A DNA stretch of 64,000 bases from Competibacter sp963695105 (lineage in GTDB: Bacteria; Pseudomonadota; Gammaproteobacteria; Competibacterales; Competibacteraceae): positions 21,431-85,430 of the forward strand of contig CAVOGC010000017.1 in the NCBI GenBank assembly GCA_963695105.1. Reading direction: 5' to 3'. Position numbers and translations under genes: made by a program. Shown here piece after piece: positions 26,455 through 35,651 of the stretch; the first letter of the stretch is position 1; the number at the start of each line of letters is the position of its first letter. The notes beneath the pieces are model-generated. The model saw nothing but the letters and a program-made list of their open reading frames with translations. It was not told the DNA's origin and did no database searches.

Positions 26455-27894
26455 ATGAATTTCGTTGCCCCTGATTTCGCGCCGGTGTTGCCGGAGCTGT
26501 TCGTGCTGGCCTTGACCTGCCTGGTGCTGGTTATCGATGTGTTCCTGGAGCAACGGCAGCGCCATATCACCTACGGGTTGGCGCAACTGACCTTGCTGGG
26601 AGCGGCCCTGCTGACGCTTTTGACCTACGCGCAGGCGCCGGTGACCACGATGTTCGGTCACTACGTTAAGGATGCGATGGGCGATCTGCTCAAGCTGTTT
26701 ATCTACCTGACCACCGCCGCCGGCTTTCTCTACTCGCGCGACTATCTGCGCCAGCGCGACCTATTCAAGGGCGAGTACTACGTGCTGGGTCTGTTTGGTG
26801 TGCTCGGCATGATGGTTATGGTGTCCGCCCACAGCTTGCTCAGCGTGTATCTGGGGTTGGAACTGCTATCGTTGTCGCTTTACGCCTTGGTGGCGATCGA
26901 CCGGGATTCTCCGGTTTCTTCCGAAGCCGCCATGAAGTATTTCGTACTGGGTTCGCTGGCTTCCGGCATGTTGCTGTACGGCATTTCGATGATCTACGGC
27001 GCGACCGGCAGCGTGGATCTCCAAGTGGTGGCCGACGCCGTCGCCAGGCAGGGTCCGGACAACCTGGTGTTGGTGTTCGGACTGGTATTTCTGGTGGTCG
27101 GACTGTCGTTCAAGCTGGGCGCGGTGCCTTTCCATATGTGGTTGCCGGACGTCTACCAGGGTGCGCCCACTTCGGTGACCCTGTACATTGGCTCGGCGCC
27201 CAAACTGGCGGCGTTTGCCTTGATCATGCGGGTCCTGGTGGATGGCCTGGGTTCGTTGCAGGGCGACTGGCAGCAAATGCTGATCATCCTGGCGGCGCTA
27301 TCCATGGCGCTAGGCAACCTGGTCGCGATCGTCCAGACCAACATCAAGCGGATGTTGGCCTATTCGACCATTTCCCATGTTGGATTTCTGCTATTGGGCA
27401 TTCTGGCCGGCACGCCGGAGGGCTACGCGGCGGCCATGTTTTACGCCATCGTTTACGTGCTGATGGCGGTCGGGGCTTTCGGTCTGATCATGATGCTGAG
27501 TCGGACCGGCTTCGAGGCTGAAAACATTGATGACTTCAAGGGCCTGAACGACCGCAATCCGTGGCTGGCATTCCTGATGATGGTCGTCATGATGTCAATG
27601 GCCGGCATTCCGTTCCTGGCCGGTTTCTACGCCAAGTGGGTCGTGTTGCAGGCGGTGGTTGATGTGGGGCTGGTGTGGCTGGCCATTCTCGGCGTGGTGT
27701 TCTCGGTGATCGGTGCGTTCTATTATCTGCGGGTGGTCAAATGTCTTTACTTCGACAAGCCAGAACAAAGCGCGCCGATCGAACTCAGTCGTGACGCTGA
27801 AATTGTCATCAGCGCCAACGGACTGCTGTTGGTGGTGCTGGGACTCTATCCGACCGCGCTGATGAGTTGGTGCGCCACGGCGCTGTTGAGCTAG
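26455..27894 (+). CDS. nuoN: NADH-quinone oxidoreductase subunit N
   Basis: NuoN is the third antiporter-like subunit. The 479-residue product includes YLGLELLSLSLYALVA, FKLGAVPFHMWLPDVYQGAP and MLAYSTISHVGFLLLG, the usual charged-helix signatures. It ends the canonical 14-gene operon; a small membrane gene (DUF2818) follows by 17 bases. Confidence 0.97.
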   Translation: MNFVAPDFAPVLPELFVLALTCLVLVIDVFLEQRQRHITYGLAQLTLLGAALLTLLTYAQAPVTTMFGHYVKDAMGDLLKLFIYLTTAAGFLYSRDYLRQRDLFKGEYYVLGLFGVLGMMVMVSAHSLLSVYLGLELLSLSLYALVAIDRDSPVSSEAAMKYFVLGSLASGMLLYGISMIYGATGSVDLQVVADAVARQGPDNLVLVFGLVFLVVGLSFKLGAVPFHMWLPDVYQGAPTSVTLYIGSAPKLAAFALIMRVLVDGLGSLQGDWQQMLIILAALSMALGNLVAIVQTNIKRMLAYSTISHVGFLLLGILAGTPEGYAAAMFYAIVYVLMAVGAFGLIMMLSRTGFEAENIDDFKGLNDRNPWLAFLMMVVMMSMAGIPFLAGFYAKWVVLQAVVDVGLVWLAILGVVFSVIGAFYYLRVVKCLYFDKPEQSAPIELSRDAEIVISANGLLLVVLGLYPTALMSWCATALLS

Positions 27895-27911
27895 GTAGGC
27901 GCCGTCCGGGC

Positions 27912-28235
27912 GTGTCGCAGGGTTTGTTGGTCGGGTTCTGGCTGGGGTTGGCGGTGGTGGCCGCTAACCTCCCTTGGCTGAGCGAACGCTGGCTGTTGGC
28001 GATTCCGCGTCAGCAGCGGGCCAAACCTGCCTGGTTGAGGCTGGTCGAGTGGGGGTTGCTCTACGGGTTGATCGTTGGCATGGGCTTCGGTTTCGAATAC
28101 AAGACGACCGGCGTCATTCATGCGCAGGCGTGGGAATTTTATGCAGTGACTTTGTGCCTGTTTGCGGTTAGCGCCATGCCGGGATTTATCTATTGCCACC
28201 AACTGCGGCGCTTGCTGCGGCAGGCGAGGCAGTAA
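27912..28235 (+). CDS. DUF2818 family small membrane protein
   Basis: The 107-residue product has about three hydrophobic segments and the N-terminal pattern LGLAVVAANLPWLSER. DUF2818 genes commonly lie directly after nuoN in beta- and gammaproteobacteria, so a role with complex I is suspected, but no function is established. The GTG at 27912 is the most likely start (VSQGLLVGFWLG) because the longer in-frame extension overlaps nuoN with a polar arginine-rich stretch; the Shine-Dalgarno sequence is weak, suggesting coupling to nuoN. Confidence 0.8.
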   Translation: MSQGLLVGFWLGLAVVAANLPWLSERWLLAIPRQQRAKPAWLRLVEWGLLYGLIVGMGFGFEYKTTGVIHAQAWEFYAVTLCLFAVSAMPGFIYCHQLRRLLRQARQ

Positions 28236-28425
28236 CGCCTGAAAATAATAGTTGAGTCGGGTGCTCGACCACCGCGCGGATTCCCAGCGCGAACCCTCCA
28301 ATAGTTCCCGCTGCTCTTCCTTCAATATCCCTTTGTTTTCCTCAATTCTCGCTATGCCGCTCGCCAAGCCGGCGACCCCGTTCCTTGAAAAAGACCGGCC
28401 TCTGATCGGGTGACCCCGCATCGAT

Positions 28426-28457
28426 TTGCTGCACCGCAATATAAGCTGCGCTATAAT
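28426..28457 (+). promoter_or_regulatory. Candidate prkB promoter
   Basis: A perfect -10 box TATAAT lies at 28452-28457, 32 bases before prkB. The best -35-like hexamer, TTGCTG at 28426-28431, is 20 bases upstream, longer than ideal, so an activator may be needed. The rest of the 254-base gap from the DUF2818 gene shows nothing I recognise. Confidence 0.4.
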
Positions 28458-28489
28458 TCGGGCGCCTGTCAGTCACCGCAAGGGCGGTC

Positions 28490-29359
28490 ATGTCAAAACA
28501 GCATCCGATTATCGCCATTACCGGTTCGTCTGGCGCCGGCACTTCGACGGTTCGGGTCGCGATGGAGCATATCTTTCGCCGGGATGGCATCCATGCCGCC
28601 ATCGTCGAAGGCGACAGCTTCCATCGCTACGATCGGCTGGAAATGCAACGGCAATGCGAACAAGCTTACCGGGAGGGCCGCAACCTCAGTCATTTCGGTC
28701 CCGAGGGGAATCTGTTCGACCGCTTGGAAGCGCTGTTCATGGAGTATGGCGAGCGCGGCGGCGGATTACGGCGTTATTACCTGCACAGCCGGGAAGATGC
28801 CGAGCGTTATGGCCAAGAGCCTGGGACGTTTGCGCCTTGGGCGCAATTGCCGCCCGGGACCGACCTGTTATTCTACGAGGGCTTGCACGGCGGGGTAGTG
28901 ACCGACAAGGTGAATGTCGCCCGTTATGTGGATCTGCTGATCGGGGTGGTGCCGATCGTCAACCTGGAATGGATTCAGAAAATTCACCGTGATACCGCCG
29001 AGCGGGGCTACAGCGCCGAGGCGGTCACCGATGCCATCCTGCGGCGGATGTACGACTACACCCACTATATCGTGCCGCAGTTTTCATGCACCGACATTAA
29101 CTTTCAGCGAGTGCCGACGGTGGATACCTCCAACCCCTTCACCGCTCGCGATATCCCCACGCTGGATGAAAGCTTTGTGGTGATCCGCTTCAAGGACGCC
29201 CGCAAAACCCAGCCCAATTTCCCTCACCTGATTCACATGATTCACGACTCATTCATGTCGCGCCGCAACACCATTGTGGTGCCGGGCGGCAAGATGGGTT
29301 TCGCCATGGAAATTATCCTGCAACCGCTGATCGAACGGTTGGTCCGCCGGGAATTATGA
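28490..29359 (+). CDS. prkB: Phosphoribulokinase (class I, proteobacterial)
   Basis: Phosphoribulokinase converts ribulose-5-phosphate to ribulose-1,5-bisphosphate for RuBisCO. The 289-residue product has the P-loop GSSGAGTSTV, the substrate-binding EGDSFHRYDR and the catalytic-region FYEGLHGG, and matches the class I octameric enzymes in length. Orphan copies of this family exist in non-autotrophs such as E. coli, and no RuBisCO or other Calvin gene lies in this window, so CO2 fixation cannot be concluded. The gene stands alone, with a likely own promoter, and ends 12 bases from the convergent EamA gene. Confidence 0.93.
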   Translation: MSKQHPIIAITGSSGAGTSTVRVAMEHIFRRDGIHAAIVEGDSFHRYDRLEMQRQCEQAYREGRNLSHFGPEGNLFDRLEALFMEYGERGGGLRRYYLHSREDAERYGQEPGTFAPWAQLPPGTDLLFYEGLHGGVVTDKVNVARYVDLLIGVVPIVNLEWIQKIHRDTAERGYSAEAVTDAILRRMYDYTHYIVPQFSCTDINFQRVPTVDTSNPFTARDIPTLDESFVVIRFKDARKTQPNFPHLIHMIHDSFMSRRNTIVVPGGKMGFAMEIILQPLIERLVRREL

Positions 29360-29371
29360 GAGAGAGTCCGC

Positions 29372-30244
29372 TCAACCGGCGCGTGCACTCCCGCGGCTTG
29401 GTAGGGATATGGTGATGCCGGCGATGCCGGCCAGCGTCATCACACCGCCCAAGGCCAGCTTCCAGGTCAGGACATCGCCCCACAGCAACACACCGAAGGC
29501 GACCGCCAGCACGGGGTTCAGCAGCAGTAGCGGCGTGGTGACCCCGACCGGATAACGGCCGAGCAGATAATAGACGATGCCGTGGCCGATCAGGGATGCG
29601 CCCAGGGCGGAATAGACCGGAGCCGCCAGCTCCAGGGTGCTCGCCGTGCGCAGGGCGGTCCACTGTCCCTGCTCGAACAGCAGCGAGAGCAGCGCCAGCG
29701 CCGGAGTGGCGCACAGCGCGATCCAAGCTTGCAGCGCGAACACGCCGACCCCGCGCAAGCGCCGCATCTGGATGGTGGCGAGCGCCATCGCCGCCGCGCC
29801 GGCGGTGACGAGCAGCAGGGCATCGAGATGGTGGAACACCACCGGATCGAAGCCGATGACCAGCACGCCGCCGAATGCCAGGGCGATGCCAGCCAGCCGC
29901 CGGGCATCCAGGGTTTCGCCCAACAGGAGCAAGGCCAGCACCGTCGAAAACGGTACGTAAAGCTGGCTGGCGATGGCGACCGAAGCGATGTCGCCGCTGG
30001 CTTCCAGACCGGCGAAGATCAGGCTGAAGTGCAGAACACCCTGCACCAGGGCGATTCCCAATACGCCGCCCATCCGGCCGGGAATCCAGCGCAGGAACGG
30101 CAGCAGCACCAGCAACAGGACGGCAAAACGCAAGCTGGTGAACAGAAAGGATTGGAAGTGGGTGACCCCCACCTTGCCGGCGATGAAGTTGAACGCCCAG
30201 GCGGTGTTCGCGAGCAGTACCAGCAGCAAATCTCCAGGCTGCAT
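29372..30244 (-). CDS. EamA/DMT superfamily transporter
   Basis: The 290-residue product has about ten hydrophobic helices in two EamA repeats (start LLLVLLANTAWAFNFIAGKVG; second repeat from about residue 150), typical of drug/metabolite exporters of the inner membrane. The substrate cannot be predicted. The ATG at 30244 (MQPGDLLLVLLANTAWAFN) is chosen because the upstream extension is polar, Gly/Pro-rich and would overlap the preceding gene. It lies 38 bases after the DUF349 gene on the same strand and is probably co-transcribed with it. Confidence 0.88.
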   Translation of the reverse strand: MQPGDLLLVLLANTAWAFNFIAGKVGVTHFQSFLFTSLRFAVLLLVLLPFLRWIPGRMGGVLGIALVQGVLHFSLIFAGLEASGDIASVAIASQLYVPFSTVLALLLLGETLDARRLAGIALAFGGVLVIGFDPVVFHHLDALLLVTAGAAAMALATIQMRRLRGVGVFALQAWIALCATPALALLSLLFEQGQWTALRTASTLELAAPVYSALGASLIGHGIVYYLLGRYPVGVTTPLLLLNPVLAVAFGVLLWGDVLTWKLALGGVMTLAGIAGITISLPSRGSARAG

Positions 30245-30282
30245 GCCGTAACGGGCCGGAGCGTCGTCGCCGGGCGGCGGTT

Positions 30283-33147
30283 TCAGACCTCCTCCCGTTG
30301 CCACCAGACCCTCGCGGCGTGCAGGAATCGGGTGTCCAGTTCGGCCGCCGCCTGGGCCGGCAGCGCGCCGGTCAGCCACCATTGTTCCTGCAATTGACGG
30401 GGATCGTAGAGCGCTTCGGTTTTGACAGCGGCGCCGGCCAGCGAGGCCGACAAGCGGGCGACCTGATACTCCATCCGCAGTGGCGCGAATTCAGGCGGCG
30501 AGTCCACGCCGGCCACGATCTCCATGCATACGCACCAGATTTGCTTGCGTTCCAGGTTGTGCTCCAAGCGCGCGCGCGCGGCCTGTATTTGATCGAGAGC
30601 GCCCGCCAGCGTTTCACAGACGGCGTCGAAGCGCTGTTGCAGCGCCGCCGCCAGCGTTGCCGGCAGGTCCGGCAACGCCGCCCACTCCTGGCGGGTCGAC
30701 GAGAGCACGGTATCGTCCCGCTGGGTTTCCAACTCGGCTTCCAGCCGGGCGCATAGCCGGCTGCGCTGTTGCAGGTGCTGGAAGGTTTCCTGGATATCGG
30801 CCTGGCGCAGGAGTTTCTCGCGTTGGGCGAACTGCCGAACGGCTGCTTCAAAGCGCTGGTCGAGCGCACGCTGTTCGGTTCTGGGTACCGGCCCGATGAT
30901 CCGCCACTCGTGTTGCGCCGCTTGCAATCGGGCGCTTGCTTGCGCCAGTTGTTCGGGTTCGATCAGGGCGAGCGACTCGACCTCTTCACACAGGCCCAGT
31001 TTGTGCCGCAGATGGGTTTGTCGTTCGGCGTCGGCGGCTTGCTGTTCGGCGTGACGGCGAGCGAAAACCGCGTCGCAGGCGGCACGGAAAGCCTTCCACA
31101 AAGCCTGTTCTTGCCGGTAGGAGCCTTGCACGGTGGGCTGCCATTGAGCCTGAGCGAGTTTAGCGGTTTCGACGGCGGCGCGTAGATCGGGGTTGTCCGC
31201 CAGACCTTGAACCTGCTGGATCAACTGCTGGCGCCGTTGCAGCTCACGTTCGCGTTCGACATCAAGGTGCGCGTCCAAGCGTCGCAGGACCTGTTGGAAG
31301 CGGCGGTCGATAGCCTTGCGGTCGGCGCGGTTGACTGGTCCAAGCTGGCGCCATTGTTCGCGGGCGCGACGGCATAGCCGGTCGGCCTCGCGCCAGTCCA
31401 CCTGTTGCCAGTCGGTTGTCGCTTCAAACTGTTCCATTTGCTCGCAAAGCGCCGCTTTCTGGTCAAAATTATGCTGGCGTTCGCGGGTCTGAGCCTCGAA
31501 ATAGGCCTGACACGGGGCGTAGGCGCGCTCACAGGCAGTGTTGAAGCGTTTCCATAGCCCCTTGGGCGCGCCGCCTTCATGATGGTCCAGCTCTTTCCAG
31601 GCCGTGCGGACTTGCTGGATGCGCTGAGCGATATCGGTCGGGTCGGTGTCGAGGTCAATCAGGCTTTCAGCGGCGGCGCAAAGCTGCTCCCGGGCCTGGC
31701 TGGCGCCCCAGCGCCGCCAGCCGCGCAGTTCGCCGATGCGCGCGGCGCAGGCTTGCAGACGCTCCTCGATCACCGCCATCTGCCCCCGGTTCAGGCCAAT
31801 GTTGTGTTTGATCTGGTGGCGGGCTTGCTCCTGTAGTTGAGTGGCCTGCTGCAATTCGCCATCCTCGACGGCCGTTTCGAGCTGGCACACCCGGTCCTGG
31901 ATGTCTTGCCATTCCTGATCGCGGTTCTGGGCCTGTCGCTGCTGGCGGGCGCGCAATTTGTCGAGTAGGCCGTCAAAACGGCTCTGCAGGTCGTCGGCGA
32001 GCGCGCGCGACTCCGGTCGTTCCAGTCCTTCCCAATGCTGCCGCAGATGCTTGAGATCGGCGTCGCGCACTTCGCTGGGCTGTTGGAGCAAGGTTTCGCC
32101 TTGCGCCAGCATTTCACGCAAGCGTTCGGTACGGATATGGTTGCGCCGCAGGATGCGTTCCTGTTCCTGGATATCTTGAACCAGTTGGTGGAACCGCGCT
32201 GCTTGCCGCCGGCTTTCGCTATCCTGGGCGGGGCCGTGCTGGGTCCAGGCGGCGGGTGCCTCGGTGATGGCGTACCGGATCGCCGCGTCAAGTTCCGGGC
32301 TGGATTCGCCGTGCTGGCGCAACCGTTCCAACAGGGATTCCAGTGTGGCGAGCAGCTCCAGTCGCTGAGCCCGGCGGTTGGAGCTGGCCTGGCGTTCGGC
32401 CAGAAACCGGCCGCGAGCTTGCGCGTAGCGCGCCTGGAGTTCCGCTGGAGCGCCGGCTTCCTGCTCGCGCCATTCCTGCTCCAGTTTGGGAAACCGGCCC
32501 GCGTTGAGGCCGCTTTCGCCATCCCAGTTCAAGCGTTCCATTTCGGTACACAGCCGCTCCAGGTTTAAGGCGCGCGCCCGCTCGGTGTTCAGAGCGTCCA
32601 AACGTTCCCGTGCCCGGCGGTGCAGGCGCTTGTCGCGGTTACGGCTCTGACGGGCGATCTGGTCGAGCAGTGCGGGATCATGCACACGTTCCAGCGCCGC
32701 CAGTCGCAGGTCTGGATGGGAATTCCGAATGGCGATGTCGGCCAGTGTGGGTTCCAGGTCAATCCGCTCCAGCGCCGCCAGCCGCAATTCGGGTTCGGCG
32801 GCGTGTTGCAGCAAAAACTCCACCAGTCCGGCATCCGTGTCTTGCCGCAACCGTTCCAGGCGGCTGGCCAGCGCCGGGCCGCCGGCGACTTTGCCGGCCA
32901 GCAGGGAATGGTAGCGCGCCCGGCCGGCATCCCGAATGTCCGCGTCAGCATCTTCGTCGGCGATGCGGCGCAACAGGTCGGGATCGTTGAGCCGCTCCAG
33001 CGCGGCGCGACGAACCGCCGGATCGGGGTCCCGCCGCGCCAGATCGAGCAGTTTCGGATCGCTACTGTCCAGATTCCCCAGGGATTGCTTGCGGGTTTCA
33101 GGGTTGGCTTGTTGCCACTTGGGCTTGAGGAAACGGCTCAGGATCAT
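30283..33147 (-). CDS. DUF349-repeat protein with N-terminal HEAT-like repeats
   Basis: The 954-residue, highly charged and Gln/Arg-rich product is probably cytosolic. Residues about 15-180 form short HEAT-like repeats (DPDPAVRRAALERLNDPDLL, HPDLRLAALERVHDP). The remainder is coiled coil with several DUF349 helical repeats, recognisable as W-x-x-x-G-P-V-x-R...RF at about 529, 600, 690, 750 and 830. DUF349 proteins of this size occur in many gammaproteobacteria; their function is not established, although repeat structure suggests a scaffold. The ATG at 33147 has no good Shine-Dalgarno sequence. It precedes the EamA gene on the same strand. Confidence 0.88.
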   Translation of the reverse strand: MILSRFLKPKWQQANPETRKQSLGNLDSSDPKLLDLARRDPDPAVRRAALERLNDPDLLRRIADEDADADIRDAGRARYHSLLAGKVAGGPALASRLERLRQDTDAGLVEFLLQHAAEPELRLAALERIDLEPTLADIAIRNSHPDLRLAALERVHDPALLDQIARQSRNRDKRLHRRARERLDALNTERARALNLERLCTEMERLNWDGESGLNAGRFPKLEQEWREQEAGAPAELQARYAQARGRFLAERQASSNRRAQRLELLATLESLLERLRQHGESSPELDAAIRYAITEAPAAWTQHGPAQDSESRRQAARFHQLVQDIQEQERILRRNHIRTERLREMLAQGETLLQQPSEVRDADLKHLRQHWEGLERPESRALADDLQSRFDGLLDKLRARQQRQAQNRDQEWQDIQDRVCQLETAVEDGELQQATQLQEQARHQIKHNIGLNRGQMAVIEERLQACAARIGELRGWRRWGASQAREQLCAAAESLIDLDTDPTDIAQRIQQVRTAWKELDHHEGGAPKGLWKRFNTACERAYAPCQAYFEAQTRERQHNFDQKAALCEQMEQFEATTDWQQVDWREADRLCRRAREQWRQLGPVNRADRKAIDRRFQQVLRRLDAHLDVERERELQRRQQLIQQVQGLADNPDLRAAVETAKLAQAQWQPTVQGSYRQEQALWKAFRAACDAVFARRHAEQQAADAERQTHLRHKLGLCEEVESLALIEPEQLAQASARLQAAQHEWRIIGPVPRTEQRALDQRFEAAVRQFAQREKLLRQADIQETFQHLQQRSRLCARLEAELETQRDDTVLSSTRQEWAALPDLPATLAAALQQRFDAVCETLAGALDQIQAARARLEHNLERKQIWCVCMEIVAGVDSPPEFAPLRMEYQVARLSASLAGAAVKTEALYDPRQLQEQWWLTGALPAQAAAELDTRFLHAARVWWQREEV

Positions 33148-33422
33148 GAGGAGATCGATATGGCTCGGGGGTGGGGTGAAGCCCTGCCGGCTCGAGTGGA
33201 TTCGATTGATATCCGGCAGCTAATTTTGCCGCTTACTTTAGCATACCGGTTCGGGGTTGTTGCCGCGGCGCGAGAGGATTGCCGTGCCACAACCATCTTA
33301 AAGCCGGTGTGGCGCCGGATGTCCGCTTTAGGATGTTTGCACTACTTCCGCTTGCTACAGTAAAGCCTGTGAAAAGTGCAAAACGAAGTGATATTGAGGC
33401 GATAGCCGATGAGGAGCACGTC

Positions 33423-34058
33423 ATGAGTGACCAAACCCACAAAAATGAGTCCGACCCCATGACCGGTCAGGTCAGGGCGGCGGTGGACAAGGTACAGCGG
33501 GAAACCGATAATTTGGTGGATTCGCTGGTCAGGGAGGGCGAGAAACTCCGGGATCAGGCGCTGAAGATGGCTGAAGAGAAAACCGGCGAGATCAGGGAGC
33601 GGGTTGATGAAGTTCGTGATCGGGTCGGAGAAGTCAGGGACAAGGCGACCAGCACCCTGGATAACCTGGAGCAGTTGTTCGAGGAGCGGGTGGCGCGGGC
33701 GTTGAAGGGGTTGGGCGTACCGACCCGCGACGACCTGCGGACCATCGCCAGGCAGTTGGAGGAGATTAATCATTGTATTCAGGCCATCGCCAATGACCGG
33801 AAGGCGGCCGTGATGATCGCCCAAGCCGAGGAGGAGAAAGACGATCTAAAAATGATCAGCGGTATTGGCCCGGCGCTGGAAGGCAAGCTGAATGCCGCCG
33901 GTTTTTGCACCTACCGGCGGATCGCCAGTCTGACCGATACCGATATCGATGACCTGGAAGCCAATGTAATCCACCTCAGCGGCCGGATTCGCCGCGACGA
34001 CTGGGTCGGGCAAGCCAAGGTGTTACACGCTCGGAAATACGGGGGCGAAGCACTCTAA
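33423..34058 (+). CDS. Phasin-family protein fused to a C-terminal helix-hairpin-helix-like domain
   Basis: The 211-residue product starts with an amphipathic helical part, rich in charged heptads (about 10-125), that matches phasins: VARALKGLGVPTRDDLRTIARQ resembles the PhaF/PhaI segment that coats polyhydroxyalkanoate granules. The C-terminus, about 140-211, is a separate domain with KMISGIGPALEGKLNAAGF and later GRIRRDDWVGQAKVL, the GIGP helix-hairpin-helix-like module found at the ends of various bacterial proteins, where it may bind nucleic acid or other proteins. GAGGAG lies seven bases before ATG 33423. The phasin call is family inference; no pha genes are nearby. Confidence 0.75.
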   Translation: MSDQTHKNESDPMTGQVRAAVDKVQRETDNLVDSLVREGEKLRDQALKMAEEKTGEIRERVDEVRDRVGEVRDKATSTLDNLEQLFEERVARALKGLGVPTRDDLRTIARQLEEINHCIQAIANDRKAAVMIAQAEEEKDDLKMISGIGPALEGKLNAAGFCTYRRIASLTDTDIDDLEANVIHLSGRIRRDDWVGQAKVLHARKYGGEAL

Positions 34059-34086
34059 GGCGGGGTCCGACGGGGGCGCCGGTCTT

Positions 34087-34146
34087 GGGCGGGACGGCCC
34101 GCCCCGCGTGAACCGGCCTGAGTGGCGGGGGAATCAGGACCGCCAC
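34087..34146. other. Two inverted repeats between convergent genes
   Basis: GGGCGGG/CCCGCCC (34087-34093 with 34098-34104, loop ACGG) and GTGGCGG/CCGCCAC (34122-34128 with 34140-34146) lie between the phasin gene and the convergent DUF465 gene. They may slow or end transcription in both directions, but neither has a T tract. Confidence 0.45.
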
Positions 34147-34183
34147 GCCATCAGGCCGAGCGGTCCCATTTGACTGAGTGGTC

Positions 34184-34390
34184 TCAGGCGTTGAGGTCGG
34201 GAATGAGCCTGCTTTCCAGATGTGCGATCATGTCCTTGAGCATAAGCTTGCGCTTCTTTAATCGCTTCAACTCAAGCTCGTCGACGAGCGGGTCCTTGGC
34301 CAGGCGGGCGATCACATCGTCCAGATCGCGATGCTCGGTCCGCAGTTCGACGAGCCGGTGTTTGTAGTGTTCGATGTCACTGGTCTCCAT
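34184..34390 (-). CDS. YdcH/DUF465 family small protein
   Basis: The 68-residue product is an all-helical, highly charged small protein. The DUF465 pattern is clear: an N-terminal helix HRLVELRTEHRDLDDVIARL, a loop KDPLVDELELKRLKKRKLMLKD split over a turn, and a short C-terminal helix. No function is established for the family. The ATG at 34390 is supported by GGAG eight bases upstream; the in-frame extension is not homologous-looking. It converges with the phasin gene and diverges from ttcA. Confidence 0.88.
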   Translation of the reverse strand: METSDIEHYKHRLVELRTEHRDLDDVIARLAKDPLVDELELKRLKKRKLMLKDMIAHLESRLIPDLNA

Positions 34391-34596
34391 TGTGGGATTC
34401 TCCGAAGAAGGGCGGTTTTTCTGTCCGGCGCGGCAAACCGGGACCGGGTGGATTCCCGATGCGCGGTGCTGACCGTGGTCACAAACGGGGAGTCTAGTCC
34501 TACGCCGAACGACCGGCAAGGTATCCGACTTGGCGCAACCCTGTTGATTTCAGGTAAAGTCGGCGCGCTGGACACGGTTTCCAAGGTGACAGGGCG

Positions 34597-35544
34597 ATGA
34601 CGGTTGCGGTCAAGAAACAGCAGATCAATTTCAACAAGCTTCAGAAGCGGCTGCGACGGAGCGCCGGCCAGGCGATTCAGGATTTCAACATGATCGAGGA
34701 CGGCGACCGGGTGATGGTCTGCCTGTCCGGCGGCAAGGACTCTTTTGTCATGCTCGACATCCTGCGCAAGCTGCGGGCGCGGGCGCCGGTGCGCTTCGAA
34801 CTGGTCGCGGTCAATCTCGATCAGAAGCAGCCCGGTTTTCCCGAGCATGTACTGCCGGAATATCTCCAGGGCATCGGCGTGCCGTTCCATATCATCGAGC
34901 AGGATACCTACAGCGTGGTCAAGCGAGTGATCCCGGAGGGAAAAACCACCTGTGGGCTGTGTTCGCGCTTGCGGCGCGGGGTCCTATATACGTTCGCCAA
35001 AGAGCATGGCATGACCCGGATCGCGCTGGGCCATCACCGCGACGATATTCTGGAAACCCTGTTTTTGAACCTGTTCCACGGCGGCAAGCTCAAGGCCATG
35101 CCACCCAAACTACTGAGCGACGACGGCCGGCATGTGGTGATCCGGCCGCTGGCCTATTGCCGGGAGCGTGACCTCGCCGCCTACGCCGAGGCCCGGCGGT
35201 TTCCGATCATTCCTTGCAACCTGTGCGGCTCGCAGCCCAAGCTGCAACGCCAGGCAATCAAGGCCATGCTGCGGCAGTGGGAAAAACAGTTCCCGGGACG
35301 GATCGAAAACCTCTTCGCCGCGCTGCGGAATGTGGCGCCTTCGCATCTGGCCGATACCGGGTTGTTCGATTTCGCCGGGTTGGGCGCGCGCAACGGCGGC
35401 CGGGTTCCGGAGTGGTTGCCCGGCGGGAGTGATGACGCCGCGGAATGGAATGTGGAGGAACATGAAAAGTTGTCGGTCAAGATGAGCGCGAAGCCGCACG
35501 TAAAGGAAGTATGTCTGCCCTTACCGACCACGCGGCGGGTTTGA
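34597..35544 (+). CDS. ttcA: tRNA 2-thiocytidine(32) synthetase TtcA
   Basis: TtcA thiolates cytidine 32 in several tRNAs, using ATP and a 4Fe-4S cluster. The 315-residue product has the PP-loop SGGKDSFVML and the two cysteine motifs CGLC and CNLCGSQ that bind the cluster, together with GHHRDDILETLFLN. The last 30 or so residues are variable. An ATG with GGTGACAGGG upstream at 34597 fits the family N-terminus (FNKLQKRLRRSAGQAI). Confidence 0.95.
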   Translation: MTVAVKKQQINFNKLQKRLRRSAGQAIQDFNMIEDGDRVMVCLSGGKDSFVMLDILRKLRARAPVRFELVAVNLDQKQPGFPEHVLPEYLQGIGVPFHIIEQDTYSVVKRVIPEGKTTCGLCSRLRRGVLYTFAKEHGMTRIALGHHRDDILETLFLNLFHGGKLKAMPPKLLSDDGRHVVIRPLAYCRERDLAAYAEARRFPIIPCNLCGSQPKLQRQAIKAMLRQWEKQFPGRIENLFAALRNVAPSHLADTGLFDFAGLGARNGGRVPEWLPGGSDDAAEWNVEEHEKLSVKMSAKPHVKEVCLPLPTTRRV

Positions 35545-35651
35545 CGCTGTTTGAAATTCGCTGTTATGTTTCAATGCTTGTAATACGCCGGCTTTGCTTG
35601 ATCGCATCCTCCCCTCCACGCTAGCCGGCCTCACACGAGGAGATAATAAAT

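Noticed and set aside
25054..26661. Long open frame (535 codons) on the minus strand opposite nuoM
   Set aside because: Composition is His/Gln/Asp-rich and without any recognisable fold, as expected for the antisense of a hydrophobic membrane protein gene.
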